Shown: positions 33,891-58,344 of the stretch, one piece after another
Position numbering within the stretch: position 1 is the stretch's first letter
Layout of the letters: each line of letters starts with the position of its first letter
Assembly (NCBI GenBank): GCA_037039925.1
Contig: JAXRKP010000304.1
Span: forward strand, 244,501-308,500
Length of the DNA stretch: 64,000 nt
Direction: 5' to 3'
Source: Doris montereyensis
Lineage: Eukaryota; Mollusca; Gastropoda; Nudibranchia; Dorididae
The notes under the pieces: model-generated
What the model saw: the letters and a program-made list of their open reading frames with translations, nothing else
Database searches by the model: none
Told to the model about the DNA's origin: nothing
Program-made: the position numbers and the translations under genes

Positions 33891-34185
33891 CAAGTCCGTG
33901 GGTGGTTGACTAGTGCTGCTGAGAGATAGGTCCTACTTCTTTCTCATCCTTCTTTCACTTATCTTTCATTTTGCTGTTTCCTCTTAACTCACCCTGAGAT
34001 CACTGCAATGGTGAACAGGGTAAATTTCAATTAAACAGATAAAACAGCTGCTGAGTGGTAGGACCTACTTCTTTTTTATCCTTCTTTCACTTATCTTTCG
34101 ATTTGCTGTTGCCTCTTAACTCACCCTGAGATCACTGCAATGGTGGACAGGGTAAATTTCGATGAAACAAATAAACAAATTATCC
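33890..34185 (+). mobile_element. Two SINE-A copies in tandem
   Basis: Copies at about 33890-34045 and 34050-34185 both contain TAGGTCCTACTTCTTT or GTAGGACCTACTTCTTT. Both end CACCCTGAGATCACTGCAAT with GGTAAATTTC.ATGAAACA. Spacing and similarity suggest local duplication or insertion into a relative's tail. Confidence 0.82.
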
Positions 34186-34404
34186 AAATCTCTCTCTCAC
34201 CATTGTGTGTGGGTAACATATGAGTGATGAGAAGAACTGAAGTACATTTATCTGTAACAAGAGTCTTTACAAACAAACAACACCTAAAAAGCTGATGCTA
34301 GTAATACCCTCAGGGTGACCATTATTTCAAATTACAGATACTTCCTGCTTATTTAACTCTGTTCAGTAGATTCACACATAATTGATTGTCCAGGAGTGTG
34401 AAAG

Positions 34405-34850
34405 ATTAGCAGGTGATGCCAGTAGGTCCTTCTTTCTTTCTTTTCCATTTTTTGCTTCCCTTTGATCTTGCTGATTTCTTTTAATTCACCCTTAGAATAG
34501 ATCACCACATACTGTGGACAGGGTAAATTTTTCAATGAAACAAGCAAGTTGTCCAGGGGATGATAAAACCATTGGTTCATGATTAGACTTTTTGTTGTTG
34601 TTGGCTGATTAAAATTCATTGAGTGGTAAATAGTATTGTGTATAGTAATATTAGTATCAATATCATTGAGAATTGGCAGACAGATAAATATTGTGTATCA
34701 TTACTATCAATATCATTGGCGAATGCTGCTGGTAGGTCCTACTTCTTTCATTTCCTTCTTTCGCATATCTTTCATTTTGCTGTTTTCTCTTAATTCATGC
34801 TGAGATCACTGCAATGGTGGACAGGGTAAATTTCAATGACTATAGAGGAG
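34405..34850 (+). mobile_element. Two more SINE-A copies
   Basis: Copies at about 34405-34545 and 34722-34842. The first has CACCACATACTGTGGACAGG; the second has GCTGCTGGTAGGTCCTACTT and GAGATCACTGCAATGGTGGA. Together with the neighbours they form a SINE-A cluster from 33.9 to 35.3 kb. Confidence 0.8.
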
Positions 34851-35084
34851 GAGGAGTGAAGAACTTAAGTCAGTTCCTGTGTGTTATTACATAAATAGCA
34901 CATTGTAATTCATTCACTTTTTTGTTAGTTGCAGTTCTATCTCCAGTTCTCTTCAGGGTGTATTGAATACTGCACTTTAGTTCTTTGACTACTTCACAAA
35001 AGGAAATAGAACAAGCATGTAGATCTACTTGTCGAACACGTAAACATACATTTGTATTAGGACCTGTAAATTGCTTCCTTGGTG

Positions 35085-35268
35085 GTAGGCGGGTGCTACT
35101 GATAGTGATACATATAGTAAATAGTAGTGATAGATCTTTCTTCTTTTTTCCCTTTCATTCATGCTTTCACAAAAGTGTCCTGTTCATTTGTTTTTCCTCT
35201 TCAGCTTAAATAGTCTTAATTCACCTTGAGACATCGCATACATGGCGGATGGGAGTAAACTGCAATAG
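35085..35268 (+). mobile_element. SINE-A copy, diverged
   Basis: GGTGGTAGGCGGGTGCTACT, TTCACCTTGAGACATCGCAT and GGCGGATGGGAGTAAACTGC. It has an internal expansion around ATAGTAAATAGTAGTGATAG. Confidence 0.65.
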
Positions 35269-36124
35269 AAGTTGTTTTTTTTTTTTATAACGTTCACATA
35301 TTTTTTTATATATATATTTGCAGGTTCCTTTCTATTATTAAGAGGAACTAGGTACACTTTGGTCAAAATTTTAATTCTTCCCTTTTTAGACCTTAGTTAT
35401 GTCACAGGAAGTTTGTCGTTACCAACAGAACACAAAAATCAGGTGTGATTTGTGAATTATATGGCAGCCTGTTGTTGGGTTGGGACAAACTTGATTTATT
35501 TGTGGTGAAATTTAATTAAGTTGGTTGTGCAAACTGAAAAAAATGAGAGAAAAACGTAACTTCCTTTGTATAGTATGATATATACTTCCAATACATTTCT
35601 CTCAACTTCAAGATAGCTTTTGTTTCCATAATGAGCCTCGTTTTTCAGTTATTGTGCTTAAAATAAATACTTAAATGGAATCCATCTCAAAATTTTTGTT
35701 TAAATCTTTGGCTAATTGATCCCAAAAGACGATGACGACAAAAAGCACACATTTTTTACATTTACAGATAAGATAAACTAAGCCCTTCCGATAAGTTGAA
35801 GATACAATGCTTAGCTACAAGCATGTCAAATTACAAGTATATCTGTACAATAGTTCCTGAGCTATTTGTCTTACAAGAAGATGACCCCCAAACAAATAAT
35901 GGAGAAAACTGATAAAATAACTTCAAAAAAGGAATAAAGAGCTTCCGACAACTTACCATCACATTCAAATTTCAACAGTTTATACCTGTAGGTCGTTTTG
36001 AGAGATAAGATCCAATAGGAGCATTTCAATTCGATAAAAATAAATGTTCCTAAACGTAGAGTTGAAAACTCTGAGTCGATAATTTTTCAAGTTAACCAAA
36101 AAAAATCTTCTCGTCATGTGTAGT

Positions 36125-36455
36125 GGTAGGGGTACTCGGTAGTCCAGAGGCAAGGTGTCGACCTCGCAACTCAAAGGTCTTGGGTTCAACCCCGCCAACG
36201 GTTCAAAAATGTTCTCGAGTTTTTTCGAGTAAAATCTACACCCCTGGTCCAGGTAGGTGGATCTGCACCTAATTCCATTGGAGACGGACGATAAAAAAAG
36301 GAGGTCCCATGTGCAGATCACAACACTCTTTGCACGTTAAAGATCCCTTGGCTGGTTATCAAAGCAATCCGGTCAAAGTCAAAAATCCTACCAAAAACCC
36401 CGAGATCACCTTAGTTGTGGATGTGGGTAAACTAAAATCAAATAAAAAATCAAGT
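36125..36455 (+). mobile_element. SINE-B, full length
   Basis: It has a tRNA-like head (GGTAGTCCAGAGGCAAGGTG) with B box GGGTTCAACCCC, then CCAGGTAGGTGGATCTGCAC, GACGGACGATAAAA and CGTTAAAGATCCCTTGGCTG. The tail is CCCCGAGATCACCTTAGTTG and AATCAAATAAAAAATCAA. Best reference copy in the window. Confidence 0.9.
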
Positions 36456-36552
36456 GTGTAGTGGTGTACCTTAACCCTGACATTTGAGAGTTCAACAATG
36501 AAACTGATTCTTATGGTGACTGCGACACTGCAGCTTCTCTTGTCTCTTCATT

Positions 36553-36880
36553 TCTGGAGACCCGGTAGTCCGCAGGCAAAGTATCAGCCTCTCAACCTCA
36601 AGGTCGTGGGTTCAAGTCCCGCCAACGACTGACTAATTTTCTCACGTTTTTTTCCAGAGTAAAATCTTGTCCAGGTAGGTGGATCAACACCTAATCCCAT
36701 TGGAGACGGACGATAAAAAGGAGGTCCCATGTGCAGATCACAACACACTGTGCACGTTAAATATCTGATTGTTTACAATGCAGTCCGAGCAAAATAAAAA
36801 AATCCTACCAAAACCCCCTGAGATCACCTTAGTTGTGGACGTGGGTAAATCGGATCGGATCAAATCAAAATCTTCAGTTC
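36553..36880 (+). mobile_element. SINE-B, full length, adjacent copy
   Basis: GGTAGTCCGCAGGCAAAGTA, B box GGGTTCAAGTCCC, GATGACGGACG-type centre (GAGACGGACGATAAAAAGGA), CTGAGATCACCTTAGTTGTG and an ATCGGATCAAATCAAA tail. It lies 100 bp downstream of the previous copy in the same orientation. Confidence 0.9.
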
Positions 36881-37794
36881 TTGGCAACTTCCTTCGACAG
36901 GTCTATTAGTAATAGTATATGACATCGGTTATCATGGGCAACTAGGTAAGCCTACTACTAGTACTAAATGTACTACAAACTGTACTTCTTTACTAATGCT
37001 ATGTGCAGACTCAGGTGTGATCAAGTAACAATATGGAGGGCGCCACTACATACATGTATTTCATTGCAAAGCTAGAGTTCATCGCACAGGTCGAACGTTT
37101 TCCGGCCGCGACAGAAAATTGCACTGCTGGCTTCATAATCATACGCTAGCAGTAGCAGTCCACATTTGAGCACGCGTGCATCAAATGAGCGTGCGCCCTG
37201 TTCGCCAAAAAAAAGGCTCAGGTGTGGATACAGCACTAGGGAAGAATATTTCATTCTGCTTTCCTGTCCTCACTTGACTCATGTGTGCATGAGCAACCAT
37301 CTATAGGTTGAGAAAGATCGTGTCCGTATGTAAATACGAGGCGCCTAACACTAACAACAGGCTGCAGTGTTGTAAATGCTCCCAATGGAATTGAGACTTT
37401 GAATGATATGGCCTGCTGTGGGATAAATGATGTTGGCCGAACAATCGGTTAGCCTGCACATGTGCTGAAATAAAGACAATCAAATGTAAATTCATATTTT
37501 ATCTTTGATTTAGCGTTATGCGTATTATTACTATTATCCACTTGGTTAATTAGTTTCGCATGGCTTGTAGATGATGAAACATACTACATGTACTACAAGT
37601 TTCAAACGGTGAAACACTGAGCCTCTTTGTATAGCGAACAAAGCCCAGATAATCAATGGTAAATGGGTTCAGTTCGTTTGCACTTCATCGATCGGTGAAT
37701 CTGAATTAGGGATGAGACTCATTCATAATCATATGTATTCTCTTACCTGTGTAAAAACTAAAAGTAAAATTCATTCGAGTCCATTACGGACCAC

Positions 37795-38045
37795 ATCTCG
37801 AAATCTATCATGTGAAGTGGAACAGGTGATAATAATCACCCCTGGACAGGACGTCAGTCTGCCGCAGTTTTTTACTTCCAATTTAGTGTATGTACCCATT
37901 TGCACCTGACTGGACCGATTGGGGAAATGCGTGTTAAGTGTATTTCCCAAAGAACACACCATTGGGTCTAGCTTTGCTAGGATTCGAACCGGGACCTCAT
38001 GATCCTCAGTCCGGCAACATGACCACTCGGCCAACAACGACACGT
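37795..38045 (-). mobile_element. SINE-C, minus strand
   Basis: On the plus strand it ends GGATTCGAACCGGGACCTCA, the reverse of a tRNA-like B box. Upstream are TGTATTTCCCAAAGAACAC and CACCCCTGGACAGGACG. It matches the plus-strand copies at 39218, 40180 and 59700. Confidence 0.85.
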
Positions 38046-38082
38046 ATCTACCTATTTGGCTTATTATTGATAAAGCTGTGGA

Positions 38083-38215
38083 ATTTGGTATTGTGAGGTC
38101 CTGGGTTCGAATCCCCCAGCAATATATTTTGGTCCGACGTTGTGTTACTGTGAAGCGTCTGTTCTCAATCTAACGTTGTGTTCCTTGAGAAAAGACACTT
38201 CACAGTAGTATTACT
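38083..38215 (+). mobile_element. SINE-C, partial, plus strand
   Basis: GTGAGGTCCTGGGTTCGAAT CCC and GACGTTGTGTTACTGTGAAG with a second GTTGTGTTCCTTGAGAAAA. It is partly duplicated inside and ends at the hairpin at 38248. Confidence 0.7.
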
Positions 38216-38247
38216 AATACAAAGGAGCCACAGTGGAGTGAAGTCAA

Positions 38248-38392
38248 AGGCGAAATATGACAATAAGTGACAACTCCACTAATAAAGACAGAACAAAGTA
38301 CGAAGTTCTGTCCACAACATTACAAAACAAAGAACGAAGTTACTTGTTCTGTCTTTATTAGTGGAGTTGTCACTTATTGTCATATTTCGCCT
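38248..38392. repeat. Perfect 48-bp inverted repeat (hairpin)
   Basis: The arm at 38249-38296 (GGCGAAATATGACAATAAGT...) is the exact reverse complement of 38344-38391, with a further A-T pair outside. The 47-base spacer has its own short direct repeat (AACGAAGTT / TACGAAGTT). A matched TAGTATTACTA motif lies on each side (38205 and 38394). The perfect arms imply recent origin or active maintenance. Confidence 0.95.
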
Positions 38393-38418
38393 AGTAGTAT
38401 TACTAGTAACACGATGGT

Positions 38419-39005
38419 ACTGGTAGAGAAGTCAGTTTCATGGGTAGTACATGTATTAGTACGCTGGTAGAGAAGTCAGCTTGATGGGTAGTACATGTAT
38501 TAGTACGCTGGTAGAGAAGTCAGCTTGATTTTGATGGGTAGTACAGGTATTAGTACGCTGGTAGAGAAGTCAGCTTGGTTGGTAGATTTAGTAGTATGGA
38601 TTGGTAGTGCGCTCTCTTTTCATAGCGAGGCGATGTCAGCTTGGTTCGTAATACATGTATTAGTAGTATGGATTGGTAGTGCGCTCTCTTTTCATAGCGA
38701 GGCGATGTCAGCTTGGTTGGTAATACATGTATTAGTAGTATCGATTGGTAGTGTGCTCTCTTTTCATAGCGAGGCGATGTCAGCTGGGTTGGTCACTACA
38801 TGTATTAGTAGTATGGATTGGTAGTGCGGTCTCTTTTCATAGCGAGGCGATGTCAGCTGGGTTGGTCACTAGTACATGTATAAGTAGTATCGATTGGTAG
38901 TGTGCTCTCTTTTCATAGCGAGGCGATGTCAGCTGGGTTGGTCACTAGTATATGTATTAGTAGTATGGATTGGTAGTGCGGTCTCTTTTCATGACGAGGC
39001 GATGG
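38419..39005 (+). repeat. Two-tier tandem array: 44-50 bp units then 72-76 bp units
   Basis: Four short units begin GGTAGAGAAGTCAG (about 38419-38575). They pass into six longer units built on CTCTTTTCATAGCGAGGCGA TGTCAGC and TACATGTATTAGTAGTAT, at spacing 72, 72, 73, 76 and 76 bp. The two unit types share the TACATGTATTAGTA segment, so one evolved from the other. Confidence 0.92.
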
Positions 39006-39079
39006 ATGCCGACGCGAAGGTCACGGACTCGATTTCAGAAATGCCCAAATATTCTTTTCGCCTTTCTTCCTGGAGGGGG

Positions 39080-39135
39080 GGGGGGTGTCGGTAGTCCAGA
39101 GGCAATGTGTCTTCGGCCTCTGAAACAAAAGGTAG
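39080..39135 (+). mobile_element. SINE-B head fragment
   Basis: GGTAGTCCAGAGGCAATGTG then CTGAAACAAAAGGTAG. Only the tRNA-like head remains, right after the tandem array. Confidence 0.6.
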
Positions 39136-39217
39136 TGGTATTATTTCATGTCACTATTCATCACTTTCTTTTCACAGTAACATGTAATTCTCCACTCGAT
39201 CCCAGGAGCATAATAAG

Positions 39218-39500
39218 GTGGCGTCGAGTGGTTAGGCTACCGAACTAGGGATCATGAGGTCCCGGGTTCAAATCTTAGCAAAGCAAGGTCCGATGTTTTG
39301 TTCCTTGGGAAAGACACTAAACAGGCATTTTGTCCAGTCAGTCCAAGTGTAAATGGGTATAACAATCACTAGCCTGCGTCAGACTATCATCCTGTCCAGG
39401 AGTCAGGAGGTGAGTGTTATCACCTGTTCCGCTTTGCGCTATTGAAATCGGGATAAGATCCGGCTCTATGGGCCGTAAATGCCTTGAAGATACATTACTC
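39218..39500 (+). mobile_element. SINE-C, plus strand
   Basis: GTCGAGTGGTTAGGCTACCG and CCCGGGTTCAAATC form a tRNA-like head. The body has TTGTTCCTTGGGAAAGACAC and CACCTGTTCCGCTTTGC, and the end is CGGCTCTATGGGCCGTAAAT GCCTTGAAG. Confidence 0.88.
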
Positions 39501-39599
39501 ATATTTCTTTATTCATCACCTTCCTTTCACATCAACACGCACTTCTCCACTCGATCCAAGGGCAAACGACTAACACAGCATCAGCTGGGAACTAAAGAG

Positions 39600-39896
<297 letters not shown>

Positions 39897-40179
39897 TTGC
39901 CTGTCTGTCTGTTTGTCTGTTTGGTAAAAAAAACTCATCTCCACGTACCACGTGGATTGTGGATGATGAAACGTATCGTTATCATCAATTACTTCAAACT
40001 TCAAATAGCGAGCCTCCTTATACTCTTAACTTATACTATAAAGAGCAAAGTCCAGATACAATTCCGATACTGCATAGATGAAATGGTAAGCGGGGTCGGG
40101 GTCGAGTGCTCTTAGTCTTACTCGATCGGTGAAATGAATGAATGCTACTGACACTGACACTACACACAGTATTCCACTG

Positions 40180-40465
40180 ATGTGGCCTAGCGTTAAGCTA
40201 TCGGATTGGATATTGTGGTGTCCTGGTTTCGAAACCCCAGCAATAGTAGTAGATATGACGTTGTGTTCCTTGAGATAAACATTCAACAGTAACACGCATT
40301 TCTCCACTCGATCAAGTTGCAAATGACTCCCAGCATCAGTTGGGGAGTAAAACTTGAAACATTGACAGCCCAGTGTGTCGTTTTCCGGTGGCGATGTTCC
40401 GCTTCATCCTATAGAAATTGGTATAAGATCATGCTCTGTGGGCCGTCATGGCCTTCAATGAAGTT
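40180..40465 (+). mobile_element. SINE-C, plus strand
   Basis: GGCCTAGCGTTAAGCTATCG head, B box CTGGTTTCGAAACCCC, body CACGCATTTCTCCACTCGAT and GGAGTAAAACTTGAAACATT, and the end CTCTGTGGGCCGTCATGGCC. Confidence 0.85.
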
Positions 40466-40540
40466 TAGCTTGTCTTATTCCATTACAAACCACTACTACC
40501 GCAGGCTTTCCTTAGAATATCCCGCCTCCCATCCCCATCC

Positions 40541-41030
40541 AGTACCTAGTAGCACTAGTACATGTTTGCAGCATGTATAATAGTATGAAAAGAACGCAAG
40601 CCTATAATATAGTACCTAGTAGCACTAGTACATGTTTGCAGCATGTATAATAGTATGAAATGAACGCAAGCCTATAATATAGTACCTAGTAGCACTAGTA
40701 CATGTTTGCAGCATGTATAATAGTATGAAATGAACGCAAGCCTATAATATAGTACCTAGTAGCACTGGTACATGTTTGCAGGATGTATAATAGTATGAAA
40801 AGAACGCAAGCCTATAATATAGTACCTAGTAGTACTAGTACATGTTTGCAGCATGTATAATAGTATGAAATGAACGCAAGCCTATAATATAGTACCTAGT
40901 AGTACTAGTACATGTTTGCAGCATGTATAATAGTATGAAAAGAACGCAAGCCTATAATATAGTACCTAGTAGTACTAGTAAATATTTGCAGCATGTATAA
41001 TAGTATGAAAAGAACGCAAGCCTATAATAT
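40541..41030 (+). repeat. Tandem satellite, exactly seven 70-bp units
   Basis: AGTACCTAGTAGCACTAGTA starts units at 40541, 40611, 40681, 40751, 40821, 40891 and 40961. Each ends GAACGCAAGCCTATAATAT. Variation is limited to a few positions (GCACTAG/GTACTAG, AAAAGAACG/AAATGAACG, CATGTTTG/AATATTTG). No length change occurs in any unit. Confidence 0.97.
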
Positions 41031-41874
41031 AACTATTATTGTACGCACTATAAAATTGTCTTTTTCACGGACCCAATGGGCTCAGCCTAACTGGGAACTC
41101 ATGTAATGCTCTCACTCACTCTCAAGTGTGCCTGCTTATCACGAGATCACCGACAACACTATTAATTAGTATTAGAATCGGAACGCACTATAGTGTAAAC
41201 CTATGTTAATGAAGTCTGAAGGATCAGGTGCACCTTTTAATTTTCAATCCCAGGAGGCATGATTTGAAGCCATGAATACCCCGGCCCTAAAGACTTCCCC
41301 TCAAATTAACGTCTTGCCGCGACCGACTGGAAAAGACGCTCAGGCTGAGGACAGGACCAGGTAGGCTATATGTTGGTGCGTCATCATTTAAGTCAGTCAG
41401 GAAATAGAACATGCTAATAGCCATGCAAAAAAAAGGGCGGGGGGATCTCATCGACTCGTAGTTCTGAGTGACAGTTGGACATTAAAAAGTCCATCCAAAC
41501 AAAGGAGTATGGATGAGAGTATGCCTGCCAAGGATCCCTGGGGAGCTCGCAGCTTTCACACGCTTTCGATGATGTGATGAGAGGATGATTTTACAATCTT
41601 TGTAGACATAGAAATGATAGTAGAGTTCATCACTCAATTTGGGAGTTCAAAGTACCGATACCAGTACCTCACACATGCTAGTATTTTAACCAATTATGAG
41701 ACTAATAGTGAGAGCACCTATCGAGACGTTTACATTAGCCCACTAGATAACGCTAGAGAAGCTCACTCTAGCTCTAAAATTACAAACCACACACGACTGG
41801 CTGAGACACGAAGATCCAAAATATTTGTATTTTCTATTACTGGTACTCCAGTAAGCATATAACTACACGAAGTC

Positions 41875-42485
41875 TTCTTCTTCGACCTCTTTGCCAGCGG
41901 GTCAGACCAGGGTGCAGATTATCTCCATCATAGTCTTTTGTAGTTTAGGCTCTTCATAGGGCCGTATAGGTTTTTATCCAGATGTGTTTCACCCGGCCAT
42001 ATCGTTGTTCTCTCCGATGTGTGGAGCCAACACTGCTACACTGCTAGAGAAAGTGTTCAGTGTTCAGTTTGGGCGCTCCACACGCCCATTCTTCTTATTG
42101 CCCAACTCTCGGACATGGATACATGATATTGCTGATGGAGATGTTTGTGCCTATATCTAGTCATGAGTCTGAATAATATGACCTGTGACTTTCTGTCAAG
42201 TTGGTGAATGGGGTCTTTGGGGCTATATTATTGTTTTTCACTCCCCATTTGTAGCAGACATCTGCCTTGATGATTGTCTTCACCTTCTCGAAGGTTAACA
42301 GTAGAGATTTATGGGGTATTATGCTCGAACCTGTTTTTGCGAATTCGTCTGCGTGCTTATCCCCATCAATTTGACAGTGTCCAGATATCTATTGTAGTAC
42401 CAGTATGGTGTATTGTGTTGACTGACATCTACACAACTCGTGAAGTAGTGATAGATGGTTTGGCTGGCTTTGATTGGTTGAATTC
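41875..42485 (-). mobile_element. Retrotransposon RNase H-domain fragment, broken, minus strand
   Basis: Reading the minus strand from about 42410: SGHCQIDGDKHADEFAKTGS, then FEKVKTIIKADVCYKWG. This is the (P/S)GHxxIxGxxxAD.LAK end of a retroelement-type RNase H domain. A TAG stands where the conserved Trp before SGHC is expected. Later frames show further shifts and a TEHFLQQC-like segment typical of the following Cys-rich tail. It is non-functional as it stands. Confidence 0.65.
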
Positions 42486-43918
42486 AATACTTGTAGTACG
42501 GATAATTGAAGAAGAAGAAAAAACCAAGACTACAAGAAGTAAAGAAGACCATAGTTACGAGGGCCTACAAAAATCCACAGCGAACTGTGCCACCGCGGAG
42601 CGTCGCCGTATCTCAATTCCTCACTCTGAATTTGGAAAAGAATATTAGTTTTTGGTTACGAAGAGTTGCAATGGTCCAAATGTGTGGTATTTCCGCTGCA
42701 AACCGATGGGTTGGAGGTTGAAGTCCAACGTTGAACGTACATGCAATGATTGTTGTATGACATCATCTAACAAGATTATTAAAAAAAACTTCAAAAGTTT
42801 ATTCAAATGAAACTAAATTTGTTGCACTGGCAGGGATGAACGAGTAGCCGGCCAACTAAATTACTGGTAGTGAAAAATATCATTACATCTCGTGTTGAAT
42901 AGGCAATCAACGAACCCTGGGACAGATCTAAATGCATGACATCTGTTTGAAATGCTTTTCTTTTCCATGACTACTCATTTGAGGGAGGGGTGGAGTAATT
43001 TTGTGCAGAAATTCTGGTTGAGTTGAGGACCTTATGATTTGAGTCCTTCACACGCGTAGACCCTAGAAATTAAACGGCAGAACGCAGAGTATAGATTTAC
43101 GTACTATTGGATTGGATGAAGTATCGCACTAGGCTAATCGCAGTCCATCGGCCTGATCAACACTTTGCTATTCTATGGTATCGCATTGTACTCACGTTTG
43201 ATATAAATCTTTTCCACGTGAGTGTTTCGTTAGGGTAGAAACTCCCGTTGAATTGACAATAATGACGTCATCATCATTACTTGAATGTTAGTGTTAGGAC
43301 ATATCAATCACCATGACCATTCAAAGCTACATATTGATAATATATTTGAGGGGAAATATCTTTTTCAGTGGTGACAGTCAATGGAAGGTGCATAGATTTG
43401 GATAACTATCAGGAGCAAATGAACATGACTGGCCACAAATATTCAATTAGGTTATATAACAGGAAGTATTGGAATATCTACCGAGTTAAACGATATTTCA
43501 GTATATAAAACACTCGCATTCATGAATTGGTTCCGGAAAACAAATGGAGACTTCGATTTCTCTGGTAAACTGTTTGCAAAATAAGTTCAGATAAAATGGC
43601 GGATTAATTTAACAGTAAACGTTATTTTTATGATTTTGTTTCGATGGATTACAAATAAGTAAAAAAGGAACATTTGAGTATCCAACACAGTCAGTCAATA
43701 CTTTGTCCAGTTTTCTAAGACAACTATCAGTTTAAAGTAGCGTACGAATGAATATAAGCTGTACTTATTACCATAGCGCATGAAGATTTTAGGTGCACAC
43801 TCTTCATTCTCAAATTTTCCTTTGGTGTGACATGACCGCCTGCAAAGAGAGTCTCTACGATCGCTAAGTTGTCTTTACAAAAGGAAGGTACAAATTAGAT
43901 TTAACTGTTTGGTACGGA
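42486..43918 (+). other. Region upstream of RCOR, possible promoter and 5' UTR
   Basis: No gene or repeat was recognised over 1.4 kb. The promoter of RCOR should lie here unless a non-coding first exon is farther upstream. I see no convincing TATA box or initiator. Confidence 0.45.
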
Positions 43919-56734
<12,816 letters not shown>

Positions 56735-57330
56735 CATGAACACGATATGGCTCTTAATAGAGATTTAACCATTTCAAATAGTAGCATTAAGGATTTATCT
56801 TAATTTATTTATATGATAGGGAAATTGTAAGAGATTGGGGTTTTTGGTTTTTTTAATTTTTTTATCCAAACTTAATGGCAAAGCCAACCTTTTTGCCTTT
56901 AGGTACAGAAAATGCATTCCACTGACGCTTTGCTGTTTTTAAATTTTGCACAAGATTTGCTGGGCAAAGGATGTTATCTTCAGTTGTTATTACAATGGAT
57001 GCTGTTTAAGTCGATGTCGCGTAAATCAATTATCATCTCAATCTCAGTGGATGTTTTAACTGTCCCTACTCCAAAAATACAAGACTGCCTCTTAGGTCGA
57101 CATCGACTTACCTTGAAGCAACCTGTAAGAATATTTGTTTGCAGCCTGGAGCTCAAAAAAAAATGAAAAACCTGTTGCTGAAGTTAACTTTCCTCTCAAT
57201 TGCCCTTGTTTGTCCTCCCCATAATCTATCACCAGTCAATTAGGATTCACATGTTACGAAAACATGAACATGAGAACCAGTTGACACGAGATGTTTACAT
57301 AATTGCAATAAATTAGTGTAATAACGATAT
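56735..57330 (+). terminator. RCOR 3' UTR and candidate poly(A) signal
   Basis: The first AATAAA after the stop is at 57307-57312. Another pair is at about 58598-58606. Which one is used cannot be told from sequence alone. Confidence 0.4.
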
Positions 57331-58175
57331 ATTTGTGAAGCATGTCTGTCTCTCTGAACGCTTGGATTGATCACTGATAAGACTGTCAAACTTCATACCT
57401 CTAGTATGCTTATCACTGTACAACCTACATTGCCGTACATTATAACAATGCACTCTTGGTACTGTTATGACTGATTATGATGTGTACCTGAGTAAAAGTA
57501 ATATAGTAGCTTGACCTAATAGTCAAAAGATGGCACCCTCGTCGCCTCTCTCTTTCTCTCTCTGACTGTCTGTCTATCTGTCTCTCTCTATCTAAACTTA
57601 TCTTTGCCTGCTACATCTTTTTTTTTCAAGCTTGCCTATAATTACTTGTATTACTTTAGCGCTATTCACTTCTTCACATCCTCTTGGTAGAAAATTTGTG
57701 GCTTGAAGTAAGGAACTGAGCTTTTCTTTGATTTGAGCTTATCTCATAATCTGAAAGACTCAAGTCCCAACTGACATCAACTCCCTCTTCCAGTGACAAT
57801 CATAAAGGGAGATAACTCACTTTACATAGCTCAATGTTTCATATGTCTTATCTTTTAGTCAAGGTCCCCATGAACATCGACTTAATCGGCATTCGCTGTA
57901 CTTTACCATCATTTCTCATTTAGGCCTATTCGGTTTTATGTGTAATTTATACTTAAGAATTTTATTATGTTCAGATTATTTAATAGTTGACCTCTGTTTT
58001 CCTTTGGATAGGAACGTTACTACATTACAACCTTTGATAAAAGTAGTTGTTATACTTCATCATGTGTCTGTCGGTTGCTTATGTCAGTTCAAGATACAAT
58101 ATACATGTATTTGTTTCATCTGTGGCATGACCTTAAATCCCTTGTTTACAAATTTTCATCTATGAATGTTCGATA

Positions 58176-58344
58176 TCGTTGGTGGCAATGTCTAAACGCG
58201 CAAGTCCACATTATATGAGATTTGTTCTTTGAATGATCAAACGCATGCTTCTTTCGTGTCTTTACAAATATTGGAGGCCTTGAACCGATAGAATCTAAAT
58301 GAAGATTTCTATTTTGGACTTTCGTGTTTAGACAGCTTCACCGA
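58176..58344. mobile_element. MITE-1, degraded copy, inverted relative to 24400
   Basis: GCGCAAGTCCACATTATATG, AATATTGGAGGCCTTGAACC and the end GACAGCTTCACCGA correspond to the reverse complement of the 24400-24677 element. It is shorter by about 110 bp and has a mutated left end. Confidence 0.72.

Noticed and set aside
35980..36321. 113-codon minus-strand open frame
   Set aside because: It covers the SINE-B head in reverse, including the B-box sequence.
40541..41030. CRISPR-like array
   Set aside because: Units are contiguous 70-bp repeats without unique spacers, in a eukaryotic genome.
41614..41862. 82-codon plus-strand open frame
   Set aside because: No recognisable domain and no splice context; chance open frame remains the best reading.
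42274..42648. 124-codon plus-strand open frame
   Set aside because: Shadow of the antisense RNase H fragment; the minus strand carries the protein similarity.
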